Position numbers and translations under genes: made by a program
The notes under the pieces: generated by a model
Told to the model about the DNA's origin: nothing
Database searches by the model: none
Seen by the model: only the letters and a program-made list of their open reading frames with translations
NCBI RefSeq assembly: GCF_025822765.1
Contig: NZ_JACKUK010000026.1
Coordinates: forward strand, 62,001 to 126,000
DNA from: Mycobacterium barrassiae
GTDB lineage: Bacteria > Actinomycetota > Actinomycetes > Mycobacteriales > Mycobacteriaceae
Direction of reading: 5' to 3'
DNA length: 64,000 nt
Part shown: in pieces, positions 38,324 to 47,164 of the stretch
Layout: the number at the start of each line of letters is the position of its first letter
Numbering within the stretch: position 1 is the first letter of the stretch

Positions 38324-39118
38324 CTAATTGCCTCGGTAGGCGGCGAACTCGGGCACGCGCTTTTCGTTGAACGCGCTGACGCCCTCTTGCGCTTCCGGAG
38401 TCTCGCCGAACATTTTCAAACTCGAGTAAGCCATCTGCCCTACCGACGCGAACTGTTCGGTATCGGTGTTGAACGACTGCTTCAGGATCTTCAACGCCGT
38501 TGGCGAAAGCATCAGGATCTCATCGGCCCACGCCCGCACCTCGGACTTGAGTTCGGCCGCGGGAACCACCTTGTTGACGAGCCCCCACTCGGCTGCCTGC
38601 TCCGCCGAGTAGCGGCGACACAGGAACCAGATCTCGCGGGCTCGCTTCTCACCGACCACCCGGGCCAGAAAGCCGGTGCCGAAGCCTGCGTCGAATGAAC
38701 CGACCCGCGGGCCGTTCTGGCCGAACACCGCGGTGTCCGCGGCAATCGTCAGATCGCAAAGCACGTGAAGGACATGGCCGCCACCGATCGCGAAGCCGTT
38801 CACTGCGGCAATGACGGGCTTCGGCACGTCGCGGATGACCCGATGCAAGGTATCCACCTCGAACAGGCCGGTTTCCGACGGTCCGTAGTCGCCGGTCTCT
38901 GCGCGCTGCTTCTGATCGCCACCCGTACAGAACGCCTTCTCGCCGGCTCCGGTCAGGCAAATCACGCCGACGTCGGAACTCCCCCAGGCCAATTTGAACG
39001 CCCGGATCAGCTCGTCGAGCGTGCGCGCGCGAAAGGCGTTGTAACGCTCGGGCCTGTTGATCGTGATCCAGGCAAGGCCGTTGTCGACCTCGTAGGTGAT
39101 GTCGGTGAACTCGGTCAT
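38324..39118 (-). CDS. BadI-like 2-ketocyclohexanecarboxyl-CoA hydrolase
   Basis: 264 aa crotonase. From memory it matches Rhodopseudomonas BadI closely: 'WITINRPERYNAFRARTLDEL', 'GVICLTGAGEKAFCTGGDQ', 'VRVVGSFDAGFGTGFLA'-type region ('GPRVGSFDAGFGTGFLARVV'), 'AREIWFLCRRYSAEQA' and 'SFNTDTEQFA'. BadI hydrolyses the ring of 2-ketocyclohexanecarboxyl-CoA to pimeloyl-CoA. ATG 39118 chosen; the frame extends 13 codons further. A perfect operator dyad lies 48 bp upstream. Ring cleavage of an alicyclic acid is inferred. Confidence 0.85.
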   Translation of the reverse strand: MTEFTDITYEVDNGLAWITINRPERYNAFRARTLDELIRAFKLAWGSSDVGVICLTGAGEKAFCTGGDQKQRAETGDYGPSETGLFEVDTLHRVIRDVPKPVIAAVNGFAIGGGHVLHVLCDLTIAADTAVFGQNGPRVGSFDAGFGTGFLARVVGEKRAREIWFLCRRYSAEQAAEWGLVNKVVPAAELKSEVRAWADEILMLSPTALKILKQSFNTDTEQFASVGQMAYSSLKMFGETPEAQEGVSAFNEKRVPEFAAYRGN

Positions 39119-39165
39119 CGGTTGCCTCTCTTCATTGAAAGCCAGTGATTCGCCCATCGGGCCAT

Positions 39166-39180
39166 TATGGTCTTACCATA
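39166..39180. promoter_or_regulatory. Perfect GntR-type operator dyad before the BadI-like gene
   Basis: TATGGTCTTACCATA: 6-bp arms TATGGT/ACCATA around CTT, in AT-rich sequence. It is the most symmetrical copy in the window and sits upstream of the BadI-like gene. Confidence 0.7.
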
Positions 39181-39227
39181 TTACCAAAGCAATAAAGTGT
39201 CTGGATCGACGATCATCGTGGCCTGCC

Positions 39228-41093
39228 TCACACTTGCACGGAATTTCGACGCATACGGGCCAACTCATCGATCGACCGCTGCAGACCATCCAGCTCGGTT
39301 TCAAGGGCGGCCCGACGATCTGCGATCTCGGCTGCGGACGCGTCGGAGTCCAGCAGACCGCGGTGGCGCGCCATCTTCAGTGCAGTCGCGAACATTTCCC
39401 CTGACACCGACTCCTCGGTGATGCGGTGCTGCAGCGACCACTGGCGACCCAGCCGGAGACACCGCGTGAGCAGTTCCTGCTCGTCGATGCCGGGACCGGA
39501 ACAACCCAGGTTCACCAGTTCCGCTGCCACCACCCGGTAGGCGTCGACAAACGGTCTGAGCACCAGATGTGCCACCATCAGTTCGCTTTCGCCCAGACTC
39601 CGGGTTGCCTCCTCGACATCGACCGGTGCGTTCGGATCCTGATCACGTCCGGTCATGATCGCGAACTCACGCCACAGCTCGTCGGCGAACTCGTCGCGGC
39701 CCGCGAAGAAGAAATCGAACTTGAGAAGTTCGCGGACCGCCAGCGCCTTCTCCCACCCTGTGCGCTTGGTGGCTCCCGGGGTTTGCACGATCGCCAGCAA
39801 GGCTATCTCGGCGATCGCCCTCATCACCAGCACATGGATTGCGCTGTTGCGGTAGACCGCGACGATCAGGTGCTGGTCGTCGCCGATCCCCCACACCGTG
39901 GTCGGCCCTTCGGAGTAGCAGGTCAACACTCCAGAGCCGACCAAGTCGTGCAGCGTTTGCGACACCGTGGCACGGTCGGTGAGGTCCGCGCCCCCGGCGA
40001 CGGGCCAACCGCGGGCTTTCAAGTAGCGCGCCAGCGGCGCAACGGTGGCGCACACCTCGTCGAGGGTCAGGGCTCGGTCTTCGCCGAGCATCGCCACGCA
40101 CACGGCGGCAGTGGCAGTCACCGGAGTGGTCTGGTTGAGGCGATGGCAGATGTCCAGCGCGAGGCGCTCGACCACCTGACGATCATTCAAGCCTTCGTCG
40201 CGCAGTGCGACCATCCGCTCATACAGCGGCACCGGCGCGCCGAAGTTGATGTAGATGCGCCCCAGGCGATGCCGCAGGCCACGCGCGTAACTGAACAGCC
40301 AGCGCGCGTTCTCTGGCCGCTTGGGAAGGCCGCGCGATTCCTCGACCATCAGCTTGACTTCATGAAGCGGCAGTTGGTCGAACAGGATCGACACCGGAAC
40401 CGCGAGTGTCTTCTCCGACTGGACGGATTCGACCGCATCGGTGACGTACTTCAGCAGCCCGTAGCGCGGTGGCCGAAGTTTGCCGGTGCGTGTCCGGCCG
40501 CCCTCGATCGACCACACCAGGTTGCGTCCGGTGGACACCATCCTTCCTACGACTGCCCGCAGGGCCACCCGGTACGCGGGGATATCGCCCGTTGCCCGCC
40601 GCACCGGAATGAACCCGTTACGTCGCGCAAAGGTACCCAGCGGGAAGAAGTTCAGGTTGGCGCCGGCCAGTCCGAACGTCGGCGTGATGCCTCCCTGGAC
40701 CAGTCGTGGTGGGAACGAGAACTGGTCCAGGTAGGAGCGGTGCGAGATCAAGAAGATCAGGGCGTGGTCGCGGTCGAGTGCCCGCAGGTTCGCCAGTTCG
40801 TCGTCATCGATGACCACCTGAAATCCGCGGACCATCCACGCAGACAACGCGTGCCATACGCGCACAACCGCAGGGACGTGGGAAACAGCCATCTCGCGCA
40901 CGTAGAGAGCCGCCTCGGCCTGTACGTCTTTCACATCGCGGCCCAGCTGCGACGCCAATATCGCTGTGGCGTTCAGAAATTCATGGGATGTAAGGAGTTC
41001 AGCGACCTCTGCACTGTCCGCTGACCGCGAGATCGTGGCCGTTGCGCCGGTCGGGCGCAGCAGCCGGGCGAGCCGATCCTGCAGGACCGTCAC
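39228..41093 (-). CDS. plsB: Glycerol-3-phosphate acyltransferase
   Basis: 621 aa. Transfers an acyl chain to glycerol-3-phosphate, first step of phospholipid and triacylglycerol synthesis, at the membrane. Acyltransferase block I is 'HRSYLDQF' (His 118, Asp 123), block II 'GFIPVRRATGD', block III 'IEGGRTRTGKL', block IV 'VPVSILFDQLP'. The GTG start overlaps the HAD-PlsC stop (GTGA). As I recall, M. tuberculosis has the same plsC-plsB2 gene order with a longer PlsB2, so the arrangement is conserved. Ends 109 bp upstream of the BadI-like gene start, on the same strand. Confidence 0.9.
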   Translation of the reverse strand: MTVLQDRLARLLRPTGATATISRSADSAEVAELLTSHEFLNATAILASQLGRDVKDVQAEAALYVREMAVSHVPAVVRVWHALSAWMVRGFQVVIDDDELANLRALDRDHALIFLISHRSYLDQFSFPPRLVQGGITPTFGLAGANLNFFPLGTFARRNGFIPVRRATGDIPAYRVALRAVVGRMVSTGRNLVWSIEGGRTRTGKLRPPRYGLLKYVTDAVESVQSEKTLAVPVSILFDQLPLHEVKLMVEESRGLPKRPENARWLFSYARGLRHRLGRIYINFGAPVPLYERMVALRDEGLNDRQVVERLALDICHRLNQTTPVTATAAVCVAMLGEDRALTLDEVCATVAPLARYLKARGWPVAGGADLTDRATVSQTLHDLVGSGVLTCYSEGPTTVWGIGDDQHLIVAVYRNSAIHVLVMRAIAEIALLAIVQTPGATKRTGWEKALAVRELLKFDFFFAGRDEFADELWREFAIMTGRDQDPNAPVDVEEATRSLGESELMVAHLVLRPFVDAYRVVAAELVNLGCSGPGIDEQELLTRCLRLGRQWSLQHRITEESVSGEMFATALKMARHRGLLDSDASAAEIADRRAALETELDGLQRSIDELARMRRNSVQV

Positions 41094-42604
41094 TTCCGCA
41101 CCGCAGACGCTGCCTCAGCGATCGCCTCGGACCACTTCTTTCCTGCGACTGTTCCCGGCCAGTCGTCGAGGGTGTCTACGTAGAGCTGACGCATCCGCGG
41201 CACCCACGCGTCGAGATCCGCCTTGGTCCAGTTCTCTGTCGGAAGCGGTTCGTGGACGACCACTTCGATCGTGCCTTCCTGGGCCACCTTGGCGTTGCGC
41301 CACATGATTTCGCCGGCGTTGCGGATGACGACTGGAACGATCGGGACCTGCGCGTCGCGGGCCATGTGGAAGCCGCCCTTCTTGAAGGCCCCGACTTTCG
41401 GACTGAACGACCGGGTTCCTTCGGGCGACATCACGATCGACACGCCGTTGCGCAGCCTGTCGACTGCGGGCTGCAACGCCGAGACGGCCTTCGATGTATT
41501 GCTGCGGTCCACGAAGGCGACGTCGGCCATGGAGAACAGCTGTCCAAGTACGGGCACCTGCTTCACTTCCGCCTTCGCCACGACGGTAAAACCGCGTTGC
41601 ACGACGCGCGTGGTGACCAGCATGTCGATCAGGGTGCTCTGATGGTTGATGAAGAACACGGCGGGACGGCGCGTCGTGTTCTCCTCACCGCTGATCTTGA
41701 ACCGGATATTGGCCAGTTGCCCACCGAGACGGCCGAACAACGACGTCGCGGTATCCACTCCGCCGCGACGATCTTGGGTCAGCACCCCGGCGACCGCACC
41801 CACACCCACGGCGGCGGCGAAGCCACCGAACAACCCAGTCGTTCGCGCGAGCGCCAAGGGATGGAATTGGCTTCGTTTGCTCCGGAACCGCACGACCGAC
41901 CACGCCTGCTCGCCGGCGTGGCGGGCCAGTTCCGATCCGGGGTTAACCGGGTGCGGGTACCCGACCGCGTCCAGAAACGGCACATCCTCATGGCCATTGG
42001 CGTACGCGTGGCAGTTCTTCAGCGGAATGCGGTGTCGTCTGGCGAATTCCCGGACCGCCGCGGCCTTGCCCTCGTGCCACGGCGGGCGTCCTACAATCCC
42101 CCCGGTAACAACTCCGTTCTCAGTCTCGAGCTCTGTGCACAACACATGGTCGATACCCAATTCCTGGGCCATGGGCTGAACCTGCATCCGTGTCGCAGAC
42201 GTCGCAATGACGACGGTGTGGCCCTTCTTTTGATGAGCGCGCACCAGACGCCATGTCCCGTAGAAGAGCGCTCCCGCGATTTCCTGGGCAAACAGTTGCT
42301 CACCCAGCTCCATCAGCTCGTCATCGGTGCGACCCACCCAGCCCCGGATCCCCTGCAGCATCAGATCCTGGAAGGCGGCCTCGTCGAGCGGGCCGCTGAG
42401 CACCGCAAGCATCGTGCGGACGAACTCGTCGGGTCCCAACTCGAGATTGCGGGCGCGATGCACAATGAGGGCATTGGCTGAGTACCCCTGGATGAGTGTT
42501 CCGTCAAAGTCGAAGAACGCCGCGACCTTCGGACCGTCTGGTCCGGCGTTGATCTCGGCGATGACGTCGTCGACCGCAATCACCGGCGGCGCAGCACGCG
42601 TCAT
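41090..42604 (-). CDS. plsC: Bifunctional HAD-family phosphatase / 1-acylglycerol-3-phosphate acyltransferase
   Basis: 504 aa fusion. Residues about 30-230 are a HAD-IB phosphatase ('FFDFDGTLIQGYSA', 'VIATSATRMQVQP', 'NCHAYANGHEDVPFLDAVG'); the rest is a PlsC acyltransferase with 'FINHQSTLIDML', 'FVDRSN' and 'SPEGTRSFSP'. The block I spacing is His-5-Asp instead of the usual His-4-Asp. Expected to make phosphatidic acid and perhaps dephosphorylate a phospholipid intermediate. ATG 42604 chosen for homology; the frame extends 11 codons upstream. Confidence 0.88.
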   Translation of the reverse strand: MTRAAPPVIAVDDVIAEINAGPDGPKVAAFFDFDGTLIQGYSANALIVHRARNLELGPDEFVRTMLAVLSGPLDEAAFQDLMLQGIRGWVGRTDDELMELGEQLFAQEIAGALFYGTWRLVRAHQKKGHTVVIATSATRMQVQPMAQELGIDHVLCTELETENGVVTGGIVGRPPWHEGKAAAVREFARRHRIPLKNCHAYANGHEDVPFLDAVGYPHPVNPGSELARHAGEQAWSVVRFRSKRSQFHPLALARTTGLFGGFAAAVGVGAVAGVLTQDRRGGVDTATSLFGRLGGQLANIRFKISGEENTTRRPAVFFINHQSTLIDMLVTTRVVQRGFTVVAKAEVKQVPVLGQLFSMADVAFVDRSNTSKAVSALQPAVDRLRNGVSIVMSPEGTRSFSPKVGAFKKGGFHMARDAQVPIVPVVIRNAGEIMWRNAKVAQEGTIEVVVHEPLPTENWTKADLDAWVPRMRQLYVDTLDDWPGTVAGKKWSEAIAEAASAVRK

Positions 42605-42967
42605 CTCGATTCGCCTCCCGTAGTCGGATGGGGGCACTTCTTCTCCGGTCGATCCGACAGCCCTGACCCGGCGCCGCGCCGCTCGCCTGGCTTCTGACGA
42701 AGGCGCACGCGGTGCCGGGCGGGTAGCTTGCGTCCGTCACCTTGAGTTCTGACTCTCCCACTATGGAGAGGCGACCTGGCGTCGCCAAGAGTGTTCCGGA
42801 CGAAATACCTCTGCTGCGGGGTGGATAACCGCCCGATGTGGTGACGCGAGTGGTGCGGTCGGTCAGCGACACTCGCAACGCGGGATCACTGCTGATCCCG
42901 AGACCGGATTGCCGCGTCCACACCGGAACCGCCGTGCGCCGACGCCGCAGCAAAGGAAGGGAAGCGG
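42605..42967. other. Divergent intergenic region
   Basis: About 360 bp between the plsC and alcohol dehydrogenase starts. No convincing gene, RNA or dyad was found; it must hold both promoters. A purine-rich ribosome site (AAAGGAAGGGAAG) precedes 42968. Confidence 0.5.
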
Positions 42968-44068
42968 ATGCAAATCTCAGCCGCGGTCGTGCAGGAAGTG
43001 GGCGCGCCGTTCACCGTCGTTGATGTCGACATCGACGACCCGGCACCCGACGAAGTGCTTGTGCAGATCGCCGGAGCCGGCCTCTGCCACACCGATATCG
43101 CAGTCCAGCACGGACACATGCCGTTCCCGCTTCCAGGCGTCCTGGGCCATGAAGGCAGTGGCACCGTGGTAGAGGTGGGCGCCGACGTAAAGTCCGTCGC
43201 TGTGGGTGATCAGGTTGCGATCAGCTTCAACAGCTGCGAGGCGTGCCCTCATTGCTTGAAGGGTGAACCGGCGTACTGCCACGGCTTTCTCGAATACAAC
43301 TTCGGCGGTACACGCCCAGACGGATCGTCTGGGTTAGCCTCTGCCGGAACCAAATTGGGCAGCAACTTCTTCGGACAGTCATCGTTGGCGACGCACGCGC
43401 TGGCTCACGAGCGCAATGTGGTCAAGCTTCCGCCGGGCACCCCGGTCGAGCTCGCGGGACCGCTTGGCTGCGGCGTCCAGACGGGGGCCGGCGCGGTGAT
43501 GAACTCACTCGCCGTCCAGCCAGGATCGACGGTGGTCGTCGCCGGCGCCGGTGGAGTCGGTTTGTCCGCTGTGATGGCCGCCGTAGTGCGTGAGGCATCG
43601 TCGATCATCGCGGTCGATCTGCTCGAGAGCAGGCGCAAGCTGGCCACCGAACTGGGCGCCACCCACGTCATCGACCCGAAGGCCGGCCCGCTGTCCGAAC
43701 AGATCCGTGAGATCTTGCCCGCGGGCGCCGATTACGCGGTCGACACCACCGCGATCGTTCCCGTCGTGGAACAGCTACTGGCCGCGCTCGGGATGAGAGG
43801 CGCCCTCGGGTTGCTCGGCGTGCCCGCCGATCCGCAGGCCGCCTTCACGATCGGCTTGTTTCAACCGCCCATGCTTGGCCTGACCATCCGGGGCATCGTC
43901 GAAGGCGACTCCAACCCGCAGACGTTCATCCCCTATCTGCTCGATCTGCACAGCCAGGGGAAATTCCCGTTCGACAAGCTGATCACCACTATGCCGCTGG
44001 CTCAAATCAATGAGGCGGTGGAGGCCCAGCACCGCGGGGAGGTCCTCAAGGCCGTACTCACTCCTTGA
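42968..44068 (+). CDS. Zinc-dependent alcohol dehydrogenase (aryl-alcohol type)
   Basis: 366 aa MDR alcohol dehydrogenase. Catalytic zinc ligands in 'GAGLCHTDIAVQHG' (Cys) and 'GHEGSGTVVEVG' (His-Glu); structural zinc site reduced to 'NSCEACPHCLKGEPAYC', with the four-Cys pattern present. Rossmann motif 'VAGAGGVGLSAVMAAVV' and 'AVDLLESR' (Asp favours NAD+). Resembles benzyl/aryl-alcohol dehydrogenases. Could oxidise alcohols made by the P450 at 47165; that link is inference. Confidence 0.92.
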   Translation: MQISAAVVQEVGAPFTVVDVDIDDPAPDEVLVQIAGAGLCHTDIAVQHGHMPFPLPGVLGHEGSGTVVEVGADVKSVAVGDQVAISFNSCEACPHCLKGEPAYCHGFLEYNFGGTRPDGSSGLASAGTKLGSNFFGQSSLATHALAHERNVVKLPPGTPVELAGPLGCGVQTGAGAVMNSLAVQPGSTVVVAGAGGVGLSAVMAAVVREASSIIAVDLLESRRKLATELGATHVIDPKAGPLSEQIREILPAGADYAVDTTAIVPVVEQLLAALGMRGALGLLGVPADPQAAFTIGLFQPPMLGLTIRGIVEGDSNPQTFIPYLLDLHSQGKFPFDKLITTMPLAQINEAVEAQHRGEVLKAVLTP

Positions 44069-44088
44069 ACAACGTTCGGACAACATCG

Positions 44089-45054
44089 ATGACCGATAAG
44101 CGAAGGGGACAGGCAACCGCCGTGGCCACGGCGCTCCTGGCCGGCAGCGCCGTCGCCACGGCGGCTCATTTCGCGCAGCGCCGCGCCCCCAATCCGCGCG
44201 CTGTAACCTCCGCGCTCGAGCTGACGCCGAGCCACCGGGGCGGAACAGGGACGCCGCTGCTGTTGCTGCACGGCATCGGCGCCATTTGGCGGGCCTGGTC
44301 GCCCGTCGTGCCCTATCTGGAGCCACACCACGACGTCATCGTGCCGACCCTTGCGGGCCATGGCGGCGGGCCATCATTGGACCCGGGGGTGATGCCGTCA
44401 CTTCAGGCCCTAGTTGATGCCCTCGAAGACGAGCTCGACAAGCTGGGCCTGCAGAAGGTGCACATCGCCGGTAACTCCCTCGGCGGGTGGATCGGAATCG
44501 AGCTCGCCCGACGCGGTCGGGCCCAATCACTGGTGCTCCTCAGCCCGGCCGGGGCCTGGCGATCGCCTCGCCGCATCAAAGTGCAGACCGTCGGTGTCAG
44601 GTTTTCCCTCGGCGCGCTGGCTCGTTATTCGCATCGGGCCGAATCGATCGTCGAGCGTCGCCTGCTGCGCTGGGCGCTGCTGGCGGGCCAGGTGGCGCAT
44701 CCTCACCACGTGACGCGGGAATCGTTGGTGACCTACATCCATGCCAGCGGTCAGTCACCGGTCGTGGAGCCGCTGCTGCAGGTACTTCACCTGAACCCGG
44801 TCGACCCCCTGCCCGTCGACAGGGACTACCCCGTCAGGTTGGTGTGGGCCGACCGCGATCGTGTGCTGCCGTTCAAGCATTTCGGCTCGCCGATGCTCGA
44901 GCGGCTACCCGGGGCCGAGTTGATCCGCCTTCGCGGCGTCGGGCACGTCCCGATGTCCGACGACCCAGCGCGGGTGGCCGAACTGATCCTGGAGGTGACC
45001 GCTGAAGTAGACCACGCGGCGATGTCGACCGAGAGTATTGACCGCGATGCCTAG
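44089..45054 (+). CDS. Alpha/beta hydrolase
   Basis: 321 aa. N-terminal hydrophobic stretch 'ATAVATALLAGSAVATAAHFA' may be a signal anchor. 'LLLLHGIGAIWRAWSPV' (oxyanion), nucleophile elbow 'GNSLGGW', acid Asp in 'WADRDRVLPF' and His in 'GVGHVPMSDDP' complete the triad. ATG 44089 is preferred to a TTG at 44065. It overlaps the WS/DGAT gene by 8 bp, so a role in lipid ester turnover is likely; the substrate is unknown. Confidence 0.86.
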   Translation: MTDKRRGQATAVATALLAGSAVATAAHFAQRRAPNPRAVTSALELTPSHRGGTGTPLLLLHGIGAIWRAWSPVVPYLEPHHDVIVPTLAGHGGGPSLDPGVMPSLQALVDALEDELDKLGLQKVHIAGNSLGGWIGIELARRGRAQSLVLLSPAGAWRSPRRIKVQTVGVRFSLGALARYSHRAESIVERRLLRWALLAGQVAHPHHVTRESLVTYIHASGQSPVVEPLLQVLHLNPVDPLPVDRDYPVRLVWADRDRVLPFKHFGSPMLERLPGAELIRLRGVGHVPMSDDPARVAELILEVTAEVDHAAMSTESIDRDA

Positions 45055-46462
45055 CACCGACGACGACAAGCTTGCCTCATGGGGCGGAGGACAAGACCTC
45101 AGCGCCTGGGAGGCGCTGATGTGGCGCACCGGTGGTGACCACCGCACCCGGTCAACCGGAGTGATGATCGAGTTGCTCGACCAAGAGCCGGATTGGGACC
45201 GGCTGGTCGACGCCCACGACCGGTTCACCCAAAGGGTCCCGCGGCTGCGCGAACGCGTCGTCGAGCCACCGCTGCCGGTGGTTGCGCCGGCGTGGTCCCC
45301 AGACCCACATTTCGACCTGGACTATCACCTGCAGAGGGTTCGGCTGCCGGGTGACGGCTCGATGGCTGAGCTGCACGCCCTGGCAGCCCAGTTCGCCGTG
45401 CGTCCGCTGGATCCCGAGCGTCCCGCCTGGGAGGCCATGCTCGTGCTCGGCGTGACCGGCGGCCGGGCCGCCTACCTCTTCAAACCTCACCACAGCCTGA
45501 GTGACGGAATCGGTCTGCTGCAGCTGTTGGACCTGGCGCACGGGCACAGTCGGGAACCCGGTCCCTCCGACGCAAGGCCAATGCCCAAGCCGCGACCCCA
45601 GGAGTCGCCCGAGAGCCTGCTGGTGAACCGCCTCGCCGCCAAGGCCGTCAACACTCCCGCCGACGTTGTGCGCGAAGCGCTCTCGGTCGCCAGTCGCTTC
45701 GCGGGCGACCCTGTTGGAACGACAAGCGAGGCCGTCAAGTTCGCGATGTCGCTACGTCGAGTGCTCATGCCGCCGGACACGCCGCACTCCCCCGCGCTGA
45801 CCGGGGGCGGATCCAGTTACCGGCTCGACACATTCGACGTACCGTTCGACGACCTGAAATCCGCCGGGAAGGCTGCTGGTGGTTCGGTGAATGACGCATT
45901 CCTGGCCGGAGTGCTCGGCGGGATTCGGCGCTACCACGAAACGCTCTCCCTCACAGTCGATTCCATACCGATGGCGATACCGGTCAGCCTTCGTACCGAC
46001 GCCGACCCGATGGGTGCCAACAAGTTCGCCGGCGCACGGTTCGTGGCGCCGGTCGGCGAACCGGATCCCACGAAGCGGATCGGGATCATCCGCCGCTTCA
46101 TCCTCGAAGCGCGCACAGAGCCGGCGCTCGGATTTCTCGACCTGCTCGCGCCGGTACTGAGCCGCCTGCCAGAGATCGCGCTCACCGCAATCGCCGGTGG
46201 GATGACCAGTCTATCCGACCTGCAGGCGTCGAACCTCGGGGCGATCGGTCGTCCGCTCTATCTGGCGGGTGCACGGGTCACTCGCATCTATCCGATGGGT
46301 CCCCGGCCCGGCATCCCAGCGATGGTGACGATGTTGTCCTACGACGGAACCTGTTGCATCGCTGTCAATTACGATCCGGAGGTAATCGCTGACGCAACGG
46401 TCTTCTCGACATGCCTCCGAGAAGGCTTTGAAGAAGTGCTTGCTATTGCGCGCGTCGGCTGA
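45047..46462 (+). CDS. Wax ester synthase / diacylglycerol acyltransferase (WS/DGAT)
   Basis: 471 aa. Catalytic 'HHSLSDG' at about residues 148-154, opening block 'GQDLSAWEALMWRTGG' (usual 'D..F...E' start), 'VNDAFLAGVLGGIRRYHE' and 'DLQASNLGAIGRPLYLAGARV' (equivalent of the 'SNVPGP' block), then 'YDGTCCIAVNYDPEVI'. Uses acyl-CoA to make triacylglycerol or wax esters. ATG 45047 overlaps the hydrolase 3' end. Confidence 0.92.
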   Translation: MPSTDDDKLASWGGGQDLSAWEALMWRTGGDHRTRSTGVMIELLDQEPDWDRLVDAHDRFTQRVPRLRERVVEPPLPVVAPAWSPDPHFDLDYHLQRVRLPGDGSMAELHALAAQFAVRPLDPERPAWEAMLVLGVTGGRAAYLFKPHHSLSDGIGLLQLLDLAHGHSREPGPSDARPMPKPRPQESPESLLVNRLAAKAVNTPADVVREALSVASRFAGDPVGTTSEAVKFAMSLRRVLMPPDTPHSPALTGGGSSYRLDTFDVPFDDLKSAGKAAGGSVNDAFLAGVLGGIRRYHETLSLTVDSIPMAIPVSLRTDADPMGANKFAGARFVAPVGEPDPTKRIGIIRRFILEARTEPALGFLDLLAPVLSRLPEIALTAIAGGMTSLSDLQASNLGAIGRPLYLAGARVTRIYPMGPRPGIPAMVTMLSYDGTCCIAVNYDPEVIADATVFSTCLREGFEEVLAIARVG

Positions 46463-46514
46463 AGTGGACAACCGTTCAGAGCAGATCACCACAGAGGACG
46501 CAGGAGAAAGCATC

Positions 46515-46841
46515 ATGAACTTCAAGGACGTCGTCGAAATCCTTGACAAGTCCGTCGGCGGACCAGACGCCCACGTGGCTTCCCACGGCGCCTTCTGGCG
46601 TGGCGTTACGCGGGACCGCTTCATCGAAATGAAAGTAGGTGGGCGCAAACTCGTGACTTTGGGCGATGGCGCGCAGTCAAATCTCGTGTTGTCGTTGAAG
46701 GGCGAAGCACCCTTTGGCTCGGACCTGGACGAGCCCCCAGTCGGCGCCGTGGTGCTGCTGATGCCCGCGTACCTCGATCCCGTACCGGCGGAGTCCATCA
46801 GCATCATCGAGCAATGGATAGACGCAGGCTGTCCGGAGTAG
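46515..46841 (+). CDS. Conserved hypothetical protein
   Basis: 108 aa, not recognised. Soluble; the middle has 'HGAFWRGVTRDRFIEMKVGGRKLVTLGDG' and the C-terminus 'SISIIEQWIDAGCPE' resembles the 'IxxWIDxGCPE' ends of small helical domains. ATG 46515 follows CAGGAGAAAG; the frame is open upstream into the WS/DGAT gene. It lies 52 bp downstream of that gene and is likely co-transcribed. Confidence 0.72.
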   Translation: MNFKDVVEILDKSVGGPDAHVASHGAFWRGVTRDRFIEMKVGGRKLVTLGDGAQSNLVLSLKGEAPFGSDLDEPPVGAVVLLMPAYLDPVPAESISIIEQWIDAGCPE

Positions 46842-47164
46842 GGGTTCTGACCCTCCAATGGCTGCGAGCAGTCACCCGACCGGTGAGCGTCCTGTGCGAC
46901 CGGCACTCGAGCCCGCGGGGACCGATCTTCTCTCGAACTCGGCTACTTCGTGTCCTCCTGATAACGTCGCTGACCCGTCTCATCACTGATGTGGGCTGCC
47001 CGACCCCGCCGTCGAACGATGATCTACCCCCAACGCGGGAGCGATGAACCCCCTTCAAGGTGACGCAGGATCAAGGCTCGCGCCATGAGACTTGACTCAG
47101 CCCACCTACGACGCCTAGTGGACCCGCGATATCGGTCATTCAATACAGCAGAAAGAAGAAATCC
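46842..47164. other. Intergenic region before the P450 operon
   Basis: About 320 bp without a supported gene. It should contain the promoter of the 47165-52867 operon. No GGTCTnACC-type dyad and no strong hairpin were seen. The only purine-rich ribosome-site candidate is AGAAAGAAGAAA just before the GTG at 47165. Confidence 0.5.

Noticed and set aside
39426-41024. Plus-strand reading frame of about 530 codons opposite plsB
   Set aside because: Shadow frame; the plsB acyltransferase blocks are on the other strand.
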